The notes: a model not told the origin generated them from the letters alone. A stretch of 64,000 bases of DNA from Flavilitoribacter nigricans DSM 23189 = NBRC 102662 (GCF_002646595.1 NZ_PDUD01000033.1:1-64000); one strand, 5' to 3'; positions 44,079 through 52,907 are shown, counted from the first letter of the stretch. Translations and numbers: made by a program.

Positions 44079-44385
44079 GTTAGTTTGTTTTAGATGATTG
44101 GGTCCAGTGTAGATCCGGTAGTAAAGCGGTCATACATTCTTGTTGATGGAAATTAGAAAAAAAAAGGGACAAAGAAAGTTCCCGGGGCACCAAAAAGCCG
44201 ATATGAGAGAATAGCACAAGGATTTGCAATAATAACTAAAGTGGAAACCGGCCGCATAGCCTCCCCATAAATGAGGATATTGCTCTAACCCCCAAAAGGG
44301 TGGATGTTCGGTCTGGGTATTTCGGGCACCTTTGTAGTATCAGTAATTGAAAAATCCTATTGACTAACTTATAAACCTAAACACC
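44079..44385. other. Divergent regulatory region
   Basis: 307 bases between divergent genes. Minus-strand TTTCTTTG (44170-44177) is a near match to the -7 box; plus-strand CACCTTTG near 44325 is another. An imperfect CCCCAAAAGGGT hairpin lies around 44290. No clear operator recognised, although this is where the NarL-type regulator of the operon might bind. Confidence 0.35.
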
Positions 44386-45462
44386 ATGAAAATTACGAAG
44401 ATCCGCTTTACGAAGATCCAGCTTCAGCTTACTATGGCCCTATTGGCGTGTTTCCTGATCGGCACCATGGCCAAGGCGCAGCCCGCAAACCGCTTCCTAA
44501 GCAATAATGCCGTACAAACTACCTTTCAGGCGAAGCAGAAACAGGGACCGGCCACCAATTTCCCGGATCGTTATAACCTGCCCGAGAAATACCGTCCGGC
44601 GTTTGAAAATATGCCGGTATGGAGACTCCAGTTGCGGGTGCATACCGCCAATAAAGAGAATGCCGGTACCGATGACGAAGTGTATACCCAGCTTACCAGT
44701 GCTGCGAGCAGCCTGTACTATCTGGATCGCGCCGGGGACGATCGCGAACGTAACAAAGTGAATACCTACGAGATCGTTGATCCCAACATCCGGACCATTT
44801 CCGATATCAAAATGCTTAAACTGACGATCAAAGGCAGCGACGGCTGGTGTGTGGACCGGATCGAACTCCTGGTAAACGGCGTCAGTGCTCCCATTTTTAG
44901 AAAATCCATCAGTTCGGGCAAATGGCTGGACCGGGGTTCCGGGAAAACGCCCAGTTTGTACATTTCCGGCTCCGAAATGAGAAGATACCCCGCTTGGAAA
45001 TACACTTCCGCCAATAGGGCGATCTGGTTGCCGCCGAGCATCATTCGCCGGGCCACGCTGGAAGCGATCGTGGAGTCCTACGTAGGGCACATGATGAACG
45101 CCGAACCCGATATGAGAAAACTGGAATTCGGTAAAAAATACGGCCGTGCCTACGTGGAAGCCAAGCCGGCCGGTGGCAACAAACTGCATTTTGACCTGGA
45201 TCTGGTCTACGATACGACCATCGACCTGGAAACGGACGTTGATTTTGATCTGGTAGTTTCCTGTGATAACAAACAATTGAATCTGCGCGCTCAGAACGTC
45301 AAGGCCCAGGTGAACGTACCGCTCATTACAAGGCTGATCCGGATCTTTAAATCGGATTTTGCCAAAATGAAACTCTATGCGATCAATTTCGGTAGCTCAG
45401 GAGTGCCGTACTGCCCGAGCCTGCGGGTGACCTCGGCCGGTGATATCACCATTCGCCCGTAA
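44386..45462 (+). CDS. Exported protein with a PLAT/LH2-like domain
   Basis: 358 residues with a long signal peptide (about 1-32, cut near AKAQPAN). Residues about 75-170 match the PLAT/LH2 pattern: LRVHTANKENAGTDDEVYTQLTS, LDRAGDDRERNKVNTYEI, IKMLKLTIKGSDGWCVDRIELLVNG. The second half contains beta strands (DLDLVYDTTIDLETDVDFDLVVSC) of no known family. PLAT domains bind lipids or membrane proteins, so a surface or periplasmic binding role is possible. The gene has a strong intrinsic terminator and is divergent from the cupredoxin operon. Confidence 0.7.
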   Translation: MKITKIRFTKIQLQLTMALLACFLIGTMAKAQPANRFLSNNAVQTTFQAKQKQGPATNFPDRYNLPEKYRPAFENMPVWRLQLRVHTANKENAGTDDEVYTQLTSAASSLYYLDRAGDDRERNKVNTYEIVDPNIRTISDIKMLKLTIKGSDGWCVDRIELLVNGVSAPIFRKSISSGKWLDRGSGKTPSLYISGSEMRRYPAWKYTSANRAIWLPPSIIRRATLEAIVESYVGHMMNAEPDMRKLEFGKKYGRAYVEAKPAGGNKLHFDLDLVYDTTIDLETDVDFDLVVSCDNKQLNLRAQNVKAQVNVPLITRLIRIFKSDFAKMKLYAINFGSSGVPYCPSLRVTSAGDITIRP

Positions 45463-45510
45463 TACCGATTAGATACCTGAAATCCCATAGCTAAATGACT
45501 GGCAGTTCGT

Positions 45511-45546
45511 CCCGGTGGCCTTTTTGGTTGCCGGGGTGTTTTTTTT
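45511..45546 (+). terminator. Intrinsic terminator of the PLAT-like gene
   Basis: CCCGGTGGCC (45511-45520), loop TTTTT, GGTTGCCGGG (45526-45535) with three G-U pairs, then GTG and eight Ts (45539-45546). One of the two clear U-tract terminators in the window. Confidence 0.82.
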
Positions 45547-45609
45547 GGACAGGTGTGAGGGGGCAGGTGTCAGGTGTCAGGAGAGAGGGGGGAGGTGTCA
45601 GGGGTGTCA
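45547..45609 (-). repeat. Heptamer array starting at the stop codon of ABC permease 1
   Basis: From the gene on the minus strand: TGACACC, CC, TGACACC, TCCCCCC, TCTCTCC, TGACACC, TGACACC, TGCCCCC, TCACACC, TGTCC. The first TGA is the permease stop (45607-45609), so stop and repeat word are the same sequence. Four of eight full units are identical. It ends where the U tract of the convergent gene begins. Confidence 0.85.
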
Positions 45610-46734
45610 GGCTCCTGTTTTTCGGTAGGTCCAGACGGCCAGCGTTCCGAAGAACAGGCTAACGATGGCCATCGCCACGAAGTGTTCCTGGACATCCGCA
45701 AAAGTGCTGCCTTTGAGCATGACCTGCCGCATGACCTCCACAAAATGAGCGATGGGATTGGGGTAGGTCAGATACTGCGCCCACTGTGGCATACTGTCGA
45801 TCGGGGTGAAGAGGCCACCCATCAGAATGAAGATCATCATAAAGAACCAGGCGATGAACATGGCCTGCTGCTGGGTGTCGGCCATGGTGGAGATCAGCAT
45901 TCCGATGGCCAGTACGGCGAGCAGATTGAGGACACAAAATCCGAAAATGAGCCAGATACTGCCGATAATCGGGATGTTGAAGATCAGTTTGCCCGCTATC
46001 AGGCCGATGGCCAGGTCGAACAGTCCGATCAGCAGAAAGGGCAGGAGTTTCCCGAGGATTAGCTGGTATTTCCGAATGGGGGTCACGTTCAGTTGCTCGA
46101 TGGTGCCGATCTCCCGTTCCCGGACGACGTTCATCGCGGTCAGGACCAGGATCAGGATGGTGACCAGCGTGCCGAGGATGCCGGGTACCATGAAAGTCCG
46201 GTAATCGAGCAGGGGGTTGTACCAGTGCTGAAAATTGACTTCAATGCGTCCCTGGCCGGCGGTCATGGCCAGAATCTGTGGGGCGATCTCCGCCCGTACT
46301 TCCCGGTTGAAATCCTGGATCACCCGGTTGGCGTAGCCGTTGGCAATACCGCCTTTGGAGCCGTTCACGGCGTTCACCAGCAATTGCATATCGGCCCGCT
46401 GCAGCCGGTAAAGGTCGCGCTCCATGCCGGCGGGGATCAGCAGCACGATGTCGGCTTCATCCTTCTGCAGCAGCAATTCTGCGTCCTGCAGGTTTTGCGG
46501 TGCCCCGCTGAGCAGGAAATAGGTAGAAGCCGCGAATTTTTGGGTCAGCCGCCGGGAATACGTGGAATGGTCCTGATCGTAAATGGCTACTTTGAGGTCT
46601 TTCACCTCATTACTCGCCGCAAAGGACAGCACGATCAACTGTACCACCGGCACAACGGTCAGCAGCGGCAGCATGGCCTTATTGCGGAACACCTGCAACA
46701 ATTCTTTCCGGATCAGAACGAGTATAGTACGCAT
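45607..46734 (-). CDS. ABC-2 type transporter permease 1 (YbhR-like)
   Basis: 375 residues. A cytoplasmic start, one helix (about 20-40), a large periplasmic loop (about 45-175, VAIYDQDHSTYSRRLTQKFAAS...) and five further helices (about 180-370), the ABC2_membrane_3 layout of YbhR/YhhJ exporters. RILVLTAMNVVREREIGTIEQLNVTPIRK is the typical coupling helix. Last gene of the efflux operon. Its stop codon is the first triplet of a heptamer array. Probably forms a heterodimer with permease 2. Confidence 0.93.
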   Translation of the reverse strand: MRTILVLIRKELLQVFRNKAMLPLLTVVPVVQLIVLSFAASNEVKDLKVAIYDQDHSTYSRRLTQKFAASTYFLLSGAPQNLQDAELLLQKDEADIVLLIPAGMERDLYRLQRADMQLLVNAVNGSKGGIANGYANRVIQDFNREVRAEIAPQILAMTAGQGRIEVNFQHWYNPLLDYRTFMVPGILGTLVTILILVLTAMNVVREREIGTIEQLNVTPIRKYQLILGKLLPFLLIGLFDLAIGLIAGKLIFNIPIIGSIWLIFGFCVLNLLAVLAIGMLISTMADTQQQAMFIAWFFMMIFILMGGLFTPIDSMPQWAQYLTYPNPIAHFVEVMRQVMLKGSTFADVQEHFVAMAIVSLFFGTLAVWTYRKTGA

Positions 46735-46802
46735 TTGCTGATAATTTTAAACTTTGAAAATTCAAGCTTTTGCTTTCGACCTAAAAATTGAATTAGCTAA
46801 AA

Positions 46803-46866
46803 TCCAATCCCCCCCTCACCAAGTCACCAAGTCTCCCCTTCACCCAATCTCCCCCTCACAAACTCA
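46803..46866 (-). repeat. Octamer array starting at the stop codon of ABC permease 2
   Basis: From the gene on the minus strand: TGAGTTTG, TGAGGGGG, AGATTGGG, TGAAGGGG, AGACTTGG, TGACTTGG, TGAGGGGG, GGATTGGA, eight 8-bp units without a gap. The first TGA is the permease stop (46864-46866). The word (T/A)GAnnnGG is the same family as the array at 949-1028. Confidence 0.85.
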
Positions 46867-47973
46867 CCCCCCCAGTCGAATACTAAAATTCTTCCAGCTC
46901 AGCAGCAAAAAGAACACCGTCATACCGAGCAAAACGACCATTTCATTCCAGATAAAGGTCAGCGCGCTGCCTTTCAGCATGACGTCCTTCAGCATGATGA
47001 TGAAATATTTGGCCGGGATAATGTTACTCAAATACTGCAGAATGACCGGCATGCTCTCAATCGGGAAAATGAAACCCGACAGCAGCATGGTCGGCATCAT
47101 GAGCATGATCAGGGAGATCATCATGGCGGACTGTTGCGTAGTGGTGCGGGTAGAGATCAGGATACCCAGGGCCAGCGCCATCAGGATAAAGACCAGCGAG
47201 AGCCCCAGCAACAGCCACAAACTGCCTACGATCGGAACCTTAAAAACGAAATAACTCACCGCGAGAATGATCACGGTATTGATCAAAGACAGCAGGATAT
47301 ACGGCGTTACCTTGCCCAGGATAATGGTCATGGGCGAAAGCGGCGATACCAGGAGAAGTTCCATGGTGCCAAGTTCTTTCTCCCGGGCGATGGTCAGGGA
47401 GGTCATCATGGCAGAGACCAGCATCAGGATCAGGGTCATAACGCCCGGTACGAACATGAACACACTCAGCAATTCGGGATTGTAGACCATGCGGGAATCG
47501 ACGCTGATCTGAAAGGGTAGGGGCCGGTTATCAGTCTGTTCTCTTTGAAAACCCTGAACGATGGCACTGGCGTAGTTGACCAGCGTATTCGCCGTATTGG
47601 GGTTGGTGCCGTCCGTGATCAGCTGGATGTCGGCCGTGCGGCCGCTGTAGTAAGTAGCTCCGAAGTCCGCCGGAATGATCACAGCCATTTTGATCTCGGC
47701 GTCCTGAAAAGCCCGCTCCACCTGATCGCGACTCTGGTAGGTATACGCCAGGGAAAAATGCCCGCTGGCTTCGAGCCGGGTGATCAGTTCGGTGCTCAGC
47801 GCATCTTTTGACTGGTCCCATACGCCGATGTCGGCACCCTTGAATTCATTCGTTACCGCGTAGCCGAACAGAATGATCTGCACCACCGGCATCCCGAACA
47901 GGATGAGCAGGGTACGGCGATCCCGCAGGATGTGGTAGAACTCTTTTCGTACGAATGCAAAAAACGATTTCAT
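46864..47973 (-). CDS. ABC-2 type transporter permease 2 (YbhS-like)
   Basis: 369 residues with the same layout as permease 1: N-terminal helix, periplasmic loop (about 45-170), five helices. LVSAMMTSLTIAREKELGTMELLLVSPLSP is the coupling segment before the core helices. It is followed by a 130-base gap holding the octamer array, then permease 1. 23 bases downstream of the second ATPase gene. Confidence 0.93.
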   Translation of the reverse strand: MKSFFAFVRKEFYHILRDRRTLLILFGMPVVQIILFGYAVTNEFKGADIGVWDQSKDALSTELITRLEASGHFSLAYTYQSRDQVERAFQDAEIKMAVIIPADFGATYYSGRTADIQLITDGTNPNTANTLVNYASAIVQGFQREQTDNRPLPFQISVDSRMVYNPELLSVFMFVPGVMTLILMLVSAMMTSLTIAREKELGTMELLLVSPLSPMTIILGKVTPYILLSLINTVIILAVSYFVFKVPIVGSLWLLLGLSLVFILMALALGILISTRTTTQQSAMMISLIMLMMPTMLLSGFIFPIESMPVILQYLSNIIPAKYFIIMLKDVMLKGSALTFIWNEMVVLLGMTVFFLLLSWKNFSIRLGG

Positions 47974-47996
47974 AGCTCTTGGTTTTGGGCGGGACT

Positions 47997-48719
47997 TTAT
48001 CCTCTGGCCAGTTTGACAAAAACTTCATCCATCGATCTCGCCTCAAATGAATCTTTCAAACCGGAGGGCGTATCCAGCGCGGCGATGTTACCATCCACCA
48101 TAATGGAAACCCGGTCACAGTATTCAGCTTCGTCCATATAGTGGGTGGTCACGAAGATGGTCGTTCCCCGGTCGGCGGCGGCGTAGATCATTTCCCAGAA
48201 TTCCCGGCGGGTGATCGGGTCGACCCCTCCGGTAGGTTCATCGAGGAAAACGATCTCCGGATTGTGGAAGGAGGCCAGTGCAAAGGCCAGGCGTTGTTTC
48301 CAGCCCAGCGGAAGGCTGGCTACCAACTGTTTTTTTACGGATCCGATCTGCAGTTCCTGCAGGAGTTGCTCCGTTTTGGATTTGATCACGGAGCGGGACA
48401 AACCGTAGATATTGCCGAAAAACCAGATGTTTTCCCCGACGGTAAGATCCTCGTACAGCGAGAATTTCTGACTCATGTAGCCGATGTGCCTTTTGATCTG
48501 CTCAGGCTGGGTGCGCACATCGTAACCGGCTACGGAAGCTTGCCCCGCTGTGGGTTGGGAAAGGCCGGTAAGCATCCGCATGGCGGTGGTTTTCCCGGCA
48601 CCGTTGGCACCCAGAAAACCGAAGATCTCTCCTTTTTTTACCGAAAAACTGATCGCATTGACGGCGGTGAAACTGCCGAATTTTTTGGTCAGTTGATCGG
48701 CCTGTATGACGTATTCCAT
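47997..48719 (-). CDS. ABC transporter ATPase 2 (YbhF C-half type)
   Basis: 240 residues. Walker A GANGAGKTTAMRML, Q-loop GYMSQKFSLYEDLT, Walker B IVFLDEPTGGVDP and H-loop VTTHYMDEAEY. The signature motif is LPLGWKQRLA rather than LSGGQ, as in the second half of E. coli YbhF, so one ATP site may be degenerate. It energises export of an unknown drug or metabolite. It probably works as a heterodimer with ATPase 1; E. coli has the two fused in one chain. Confidence 0.94.
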   Translation of the reverse strand: MEYVIQADQLTKKFGSFTAVNAISFSVKKGEIFGFLGANGAGKTTAMRMLTGLSQPTAGQASVAGYDVRTQPEQIKRHIGYMSQKFSLYEDLTVGENIWFFGNIYGLSRSVIKSKTEQLLQELQIGSVKKQLVASLPLGWKQRLAFALASFHNPEIVFLDEPTGGVDPITRREFWEMIYAAADRGTTIFVTTHYMDEAEYCDRVSIMVDGNIAALDTPSGLKDSFEARSMDEVFVKLARG

Positions 48720-48800
48720 GGTTGATGGTATTGGATTGGGAATGCCGCTGGGTGCATCCCTGCTTTTTAGGGCTTATCCGGTCTATTTGGGGCCGTAGGC

Positions 48801-49697
48801 CTACAGGTTCATAAAACAGTCTTCAACGGTGGCCTCCGTTGGGCGGACCACCACTTCGCGGTGTTGCCGTGCGGCCAGAAATTCCCGGATATCCATCGGG
48901 TCGACCGGATGCCGGGTACTGAGGTGCAGGAATTCTCCGAAAGGGAAAACCGATCGGGTAGGGGAATATTCCCGCAGATCCTGCAGCAGTTGATAGCGAT
49001 TTTGGGCCCCCACCTCAAACAACGGGTGCGGATAGGCGGCCGTCAGTTCATCGGGCGGCGCAACGGACAGGATCCGACCCTGGCGGATGAGGCCGATCCG
49101 ATCACAAAGCTGGGCTTCATCCATATAGGGGGTAGAGACCAGAATGGTGATGTTCTTGGCCTTGAGCCGTTGGAGCATCTCCCAGAATTCCTGCCGGCTG
49201 ACGGCATCCACGCCGGTGGTCGGTTCGTCGAGAAACAGCACCCGGGGAGCGTGGATCAGCGCGCAGGATAAGGCCAGTTTTTGCTTCATACCGCCGGAAA
49301 GCTGTCCGGCCCGCCGTTTGCGAAACGGCTCGATCTGCTGGTAGATATCCTTGATGAGGTCGTAATTCTCTTCGATGGAGGTCCCAAAGATGGTGGCGAA
49401 AAACCTGAGGTTTTCCTCCACGGTCAGATCCTGGTACAGCGAAAACCGGCCGGGCATATAGCCCAGGTGCCGGCGGATCTGCCGGAAGTCACGTACGACG
49501 TCCCAACCGGCCACCGTTGCGTCACCGGCATCCGCAAGCAGCAAAGTGGCCAGGATGCGGAAGAGAGTGGTTTTTCCGGCTCCGTCCGGACCGATCAGGC
49601 CGAACAGTTCACCGCTTTGGATGTCCAGATGAATATCCTGCACAGCCTGCACCTTTCCGTAGGCCTTACTGATCCCGTTGACTTGTATGCTATTCAT
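48801..49697 (-). CDS. ABC transporter ATPase 1 (YbhF N-half type)
   Basis: 298 residues. Walker A GPDGAGKTTLFRIL, signature LSGGMKQKLALSCALI, Walker B VLFLDEPTTGVDA, then a C-terminal extension of about 80 residues. The GPDGAGKTT variant is that of the YbhF N-terminal half. Its start overlaps the stop of the HlyD gene by 8 bases (49690-49697), so the two are translationally coupled. Confidence 0.94.
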   Translation of the reverse strand: MNSIQVNGISKAYGKVQAVQDIHLDIQSGELFGLIGPDGAGKTTLFRILATLLLADAGDATVAGWDVVRDFRQIRRHLGYMPGRFSLYQDLTVEENLRFFATIFGTSIEENYDLIKDIYQQIEPFRKRRAGQLSGGMKQKLALSCALIHAPRVLFLDEPTTGVDAVSRQEFWEMLQRLKAKNITILVSTPYMDEAQLCDRIGLIRQGRILSVAPPDELTAAYPHPLFEVGAQNRYQLLQDLREYSPTRSVFPFGEFLHLSTRHPVDPMDIREFLAARQHREVVVRPTEATVEDCFMNL

Positions 49698-50613
49698 GGC
49701 TGCTGACGATTGGTTTGGACGCCAGCCAGACTTCTCCGGGCATACCGATCTTCAACATGCCGTCAGTATTGGGAACATCGACTTTGGCCGCGTAGACCAG
49801 GTTGACGCGTTCTTCCCGGGTCTGGATGGTTTTGGGCGTGAATTCTGCTTCGCTGGCGATCCATTCGATCGTTCCCCGGTAGCTCCGCATCGGAGCCTCT
49901 CCCGGCTGGTCGATCAGGACCTCTACTTCCTGCCCAAGCTGGATATTGCTGAGCTGGTTACCACTGAAATAGGCCCGCAGCGTGACCGTATCGAGCGAGG
50001 CGATCCGGTACAGCGCCGTGCCGAAATGGGCCATTTCATTGCCTTTGGCCATCTTGGTCAGCACCGTCCCGCCGATCGGATTGTAGATATAGCACTTGCG
50101 CATCTGTTCGTCGAGTACCGCCAGTTGGGCGTACAGCGGATCGGCTTCGCTCAGAATGCCTCGGTTGGCATCGTTTACCCGTTGGCGGGCGGATTCGATC
50201 TGCTTGGCCACCACATCGATCTGGGCCTGGATATCATCCAGTTGCTTGGGCGTAGCGGCCTTATCGGCCAGCAGGGCTTCCACCCGCGCTTTTTCCCTTT
50301 CCAGACTCCGGGTTTGCTCACGGAGCACCTCGATCTCCGGGAGCGGACTGCGGGTTTTGGCGGCCAGGGCCGCAATGGTTGCCTTGATCTGTAACTTTTG
50401 GAGATGCAGTTGGGTGGTATCGATCAATCCGACCAGCCTACCGGCCGCCAGTGGCTCGCCTTCTTCCACGTTCAGGTAGAGCAGCCGGCCGTTGGCTTCC
50501 GCTCCGATGATGGTGGGATCGGCCTCGAAATTTCCGTAGGCATCGGCTCTTTCTGCTTCCGGCTGGCAGGCTACGAAGCTGAGCAGGATCAATAGGATGG
50601 GTATATTTTTCAT
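49690..50613 (-). CDS. HlyD-type membrane fusion lipoprotein (YbhG-like)
   Basis: 307 residues. Signal peptide with a lipobox (LLILLSFVACQPEA, Cys16). Lipoyl-like half at about 40-65, coiled-coil hairpin (about 75-165, LREQTRSLEREKARVEALL...), second lipoyl half and beta barrel (about 170-300). It links the inner-membrane ABC parts to TolC across the periplasm. Upstream TolC gene ends 44 bases away. The lipid anchor fits the Gram-negative MFP type. Confidence 0.94.
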   Translation of the reverse strand: MKNIPILLILLSFVACQPEAERADAYGNFEADPTIIGAEANGRLLYLNVEEGEPLAAGRLVGLIDTTQLHLQKLQIKATIAALAAKTRSPLPEIEVLREQTRSLEREKARVEALLADKAATPKQLDDIQAQIDVVAKQIESARQRVNDANRGILSEADPLYAQLAVLDEQMRKCYIYNPIGGTVLTKMAKGNEMAHFGTALYRIASLDTVTLRAYFSGNQLSNIQLGQEVEVLIDQPGEAPMRSYRGTIEWIASEAEFTPKTIQTREERVNLVYAAKVDVPNTDGMLKIGMPGEVWLASKPIVSSHE

Positions 50614-50657
50614 TGGTTGATTATTGTATTCTGGTTAAAGGTCTGATCAGTGGTGGT

Positions 50658-51929
50658 TTACAGCAGCCCTTTTTGGGTGAGGTAATCGATCTTGAGTTGC
50701 AGCAGTTGCAGCTGATACAGTTCCTGGTTCATTTTAGTCTGGGTAATCGCATTGGACTGGATCAGGTAGTCATTGGTGGTGGCCACGCCGTGCTCCAGTT
50801 GGGAAGCAGTTTGCTCCAGTAGTTCTTCCTGCAAAAGTTGGATGGCCTCGCCCTGTTCAATAAGTTGTTGTAGCTTGTTTTCATCGGCGATATACTGGCC
50901 ATCCAACACATCAAGGTTATGCAGGTAGGTAGCTTTTTGGGTATCGATCCTTTTAGCTTGTAATTCGAGCAATTGATGATCTTTTTCCTTTTTCCCCCAG
51001 TCGACGATATTCCAGCGAAACTGAACACCGGCCAGAGCGAACGGACTAAGATCGGTATCAAAAAAGTTCAGGGGGTTGGCGTAGCCGGCTCCGGCCCGGA
51101 CGAATGCGCTCAATTGCGGTCGCCGCTGCGCATCCAGTATGGCCTGCTGACTGAATACCTGTAATTTTTGTTGCTGGAATAAGGTCAATTCCGGCCGTTC
51201 GGCCGCGGCGGGAATGATGGTTCCCGGCAGATCGGGCACGATTAGGCTGGTGCGGCCATCCAGCAGACGGCCGATGAAATAGCTCAGGCTGGCCATTTGC
51301 CGGTCGATGCCGGCCGCCAGTTCCTTCCGTTTGCTGTCCAGACGGAGCAGCTCTACCTGCAGCTTGGTGACCTCGCTGGGTAGTACAACGCCTTCACGCT
51401 GCCCGGCCTGTAATTGGTTGAGCCGGACTTCGAGGTCGGCCCGCGTCTGGAGTAAAATGCTGTCCTGGGACCGGCCGAGCAGGATACCGAAGAACAGTTG
51501 GTTCACCCGCTGTTTTAGTTGCGCCACTTCAACTTCCAGGGATTGCTTTTTGACTCCCAGTTGGGCCAGCTCGATCTGCTTTGCGGCTTCAATCCGTCCA
51601 CCATCGTAGAGGGTGTAGCTGGCCTCCAGGGTGGTTTGCCCGTTCAGCTTAGGTTGGCTGATCCTTTCGCCGTTGGGCAGGCTGAAAGGTACCTCTACAC
51701 TTTCCGACTGATAGGTAGCCTGGGCGTTCCAGCTGATCTGGGGACGTCGGCCGAGGTCCAGCTTTTCCAGTTGCAGGCGGGTAATGGCCTCGTCGATCTC
51801 TCCTTGTTCGAGTAGGGGATAATTGGTCCGGGCCAGCGACTGACATTCCTCAAGCGTAAGGGATTGTGCGCTGAGCAGTACCGGAATCAGGGCTAATCCG
51901 ATGAAGATGATCCGTGTGATATTTTTCAT
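50658..51929 (-). CDS. TolC-family outer membrane efflux protein
   Basis: 423 residues. Signal peptide (about 1-21, LSAQS), then two OEP repeats (about 25-210 and 230-415) of long helices and strands (LTLEECQSLARTNYPLLEQGEIDEAITRLQ...). Trimeric outer-membrane exit duct for the YbhGFSR-type pump. First gene of the pump operon after the regulator; the putative TetR operator lies 9 bases upstream of its ATG. Confidence 0.95.
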   Translation of the reverse strand: MKNITRIIFIGLALIPVLLSAQSLTLEECQSLARTNYPLLEQGEIDEAITRLQLEKLDLGRRPQISWNAQATYQSESVEVPFSLPNGERISQPKLNGQTTLEASYTLYDGGRIEAAKQIELAQLGVKKQSLEVEVAQLKQRVNQLFFGILLGRSQDSILLQTRADLEVRLNQLQAGQREGVVLPSEVTKLQVELLRLDSKRKELAAGIDRQMASLSYFIGRLLDGRTSLIVPDLPGTIIPAAAERPELTLFQQQKLQVFSQQAILDAQRRPQLSAFVRAGAGYANPLNFFDTDLSPFALAGVQFRWNIVDWGKKEKDHQLLELQAKRIDTQKATYLHNLDVLDGQYIADENKLQQLIEQGEAIQLLQEELLEQTASQLEHGVATTNDYLIQSNAITQTKMNQELYQLQLLQLKIDYLTQKGLL

Positions 51930-51938
51930 TTTATCGAA

Positions 51939-51958
51939 TGGTTTAACTAACTGGTTAA
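51939..51958. promoter_or_regulatory. Putative TetR operator before tolC
   Basis: TGGTTTAACTAA-C-TGGTTAA, 9 bases upstream of the TolC ATG. 19 of 20 bases are repeated at 52606-52625, at nearly the same distance before the tetR ATG. Partly palindromic (TTAAC...GTTAA). Such a twin site points to autoregulation and pump repression by the TetR protein. Confidence 0.8.
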
Positions 51959-51982
51959 CTCAGGGGTAAAAAATTTTACAAT

Positions 51983-52597
51983 TTATTCGACCTCCAAAGC
52001 GGCATGGATAAATCGTTTGATCATTTCGGCCCGGTCGTCCATCATCTGGTCCCAGTTAAGGTCGTCCATCTGGGTAACGGATTGGATGATCGGTCTGGCA
52101 ACGAACGGGAAAACGCACATGGAGAGAATATTCATGAAGAGGTGCATGGGCACAAAGGTCCTGATCTCCTTTCTTTCCATGGCTTCCATGATCTCCATCA
52201 TCAGTCTGGCAACATTGGGCAACCCCGGATTGGCGGTGACCTTTTGCACAAAGCGATCCGGATTCTGACTCAGTTCGTGGATGACAAAGAGCGGTATATG
52301 TGGGTGTCGCCTGATGTTGGAAATGTATTCATCTACGAAGGCGTCGATTTTTTCCAGCACACTTCCCTCCAGGTTGAGCACGGCGTTCAATTTGGGCATG
52401 ATCTCCTGAAACACCTCTTCAAAGATCTTTTCGAATAGCTGATCCTTGGAACGGAAGTAGTAGTGCAGCAAAGCCTTATTGATGCCCCCGGCTTCTTCGG
52501 CAATCTCCTGCATCCGGGCTCCGGCGTATCCTTTTTGCACGAATATCGACTTGGCAGCGTCCTTGATCCGGTCTTCCGTAGATTGGTCTTTTGGCAT
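51983..52597 (-). CDS. TetR/AcrR family repressor
   Basis: 204 residues. N-terminal helix-turn-helix (about 8-55, RIKDAAKSIFVQKGYAGARMQEIAEEAGGINKALLHYYFRSKDQLFEKIF) and a helical ligand-binding domain. It lies upstream of the efflux genes on the same strand with a 53-base gap to tolC. Putative operators lie before both tetR and tolC, so it probably represses itself and the pump until an efflux substrate binds. Inducer unknown. Confidence 0.95.
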   Translation of the reverse strand: MPKDQSTEDRIKDAAKSIFVQKGYAGARMQEIAEEAGGINKALLHYYFRSKDQLFEKIFEEVFQEIMPKLNAVLNLEGSVLEKIDAFVDEYISNIRRHPHIPLFVIHELSQNPDRFVQKVTANPGLPNVARLMMEIMEAMERKEIRTFVPMHLFMNILSMCVFPFVARPIIQSVTQMDDLNWDQMMDDRAEMIKRFIHAALEVE

Positions 52598-52605
52598 TGG
52601 TCAAA

Positions 52606-52625
52606 TGGTTTAACTAAATGGTTAA
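52606..52625. promoter_or_regulatory. Putative TetR operator before tetR
   Basis: TGGTTTAACTAA-A-TGGTTAA, 8 bases upstream of the tetR ATG (52597); differs from the tolC site by one base. Confidence 0.8.
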
Positions 52626-52907
52626 AACAAAAGTAGGGGGTTTCCCGGAAAGATGCAAGTGTTAAAATCAAAAAAAATGAAATCACCCTTTCGGGCCTGC
52701 CGTTCATACCATAAGAAAACTCGCTCTTTTGCAGCACTCACCCGGGCCGGATTTTATTCGGCCTATTTTTTTTCCGATATTGGCGCGCAAATTCTTTGGA
52801 ATGAAGAATAAGAAGCAAGGCACGAGGCGCAAAGCGATAATCTGCAACACCCTACCCACTACCTTCTTATCCAACGTTCCTCATTGCTCATTCCTGAAAT
52901 TAACGAT

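Noticed and set aside
949-46866. CRISPR arrays among the short repeats
   Set aside because: Units are only 7-8 bp, directly adjacent with no spacers, and no cas genes are present.
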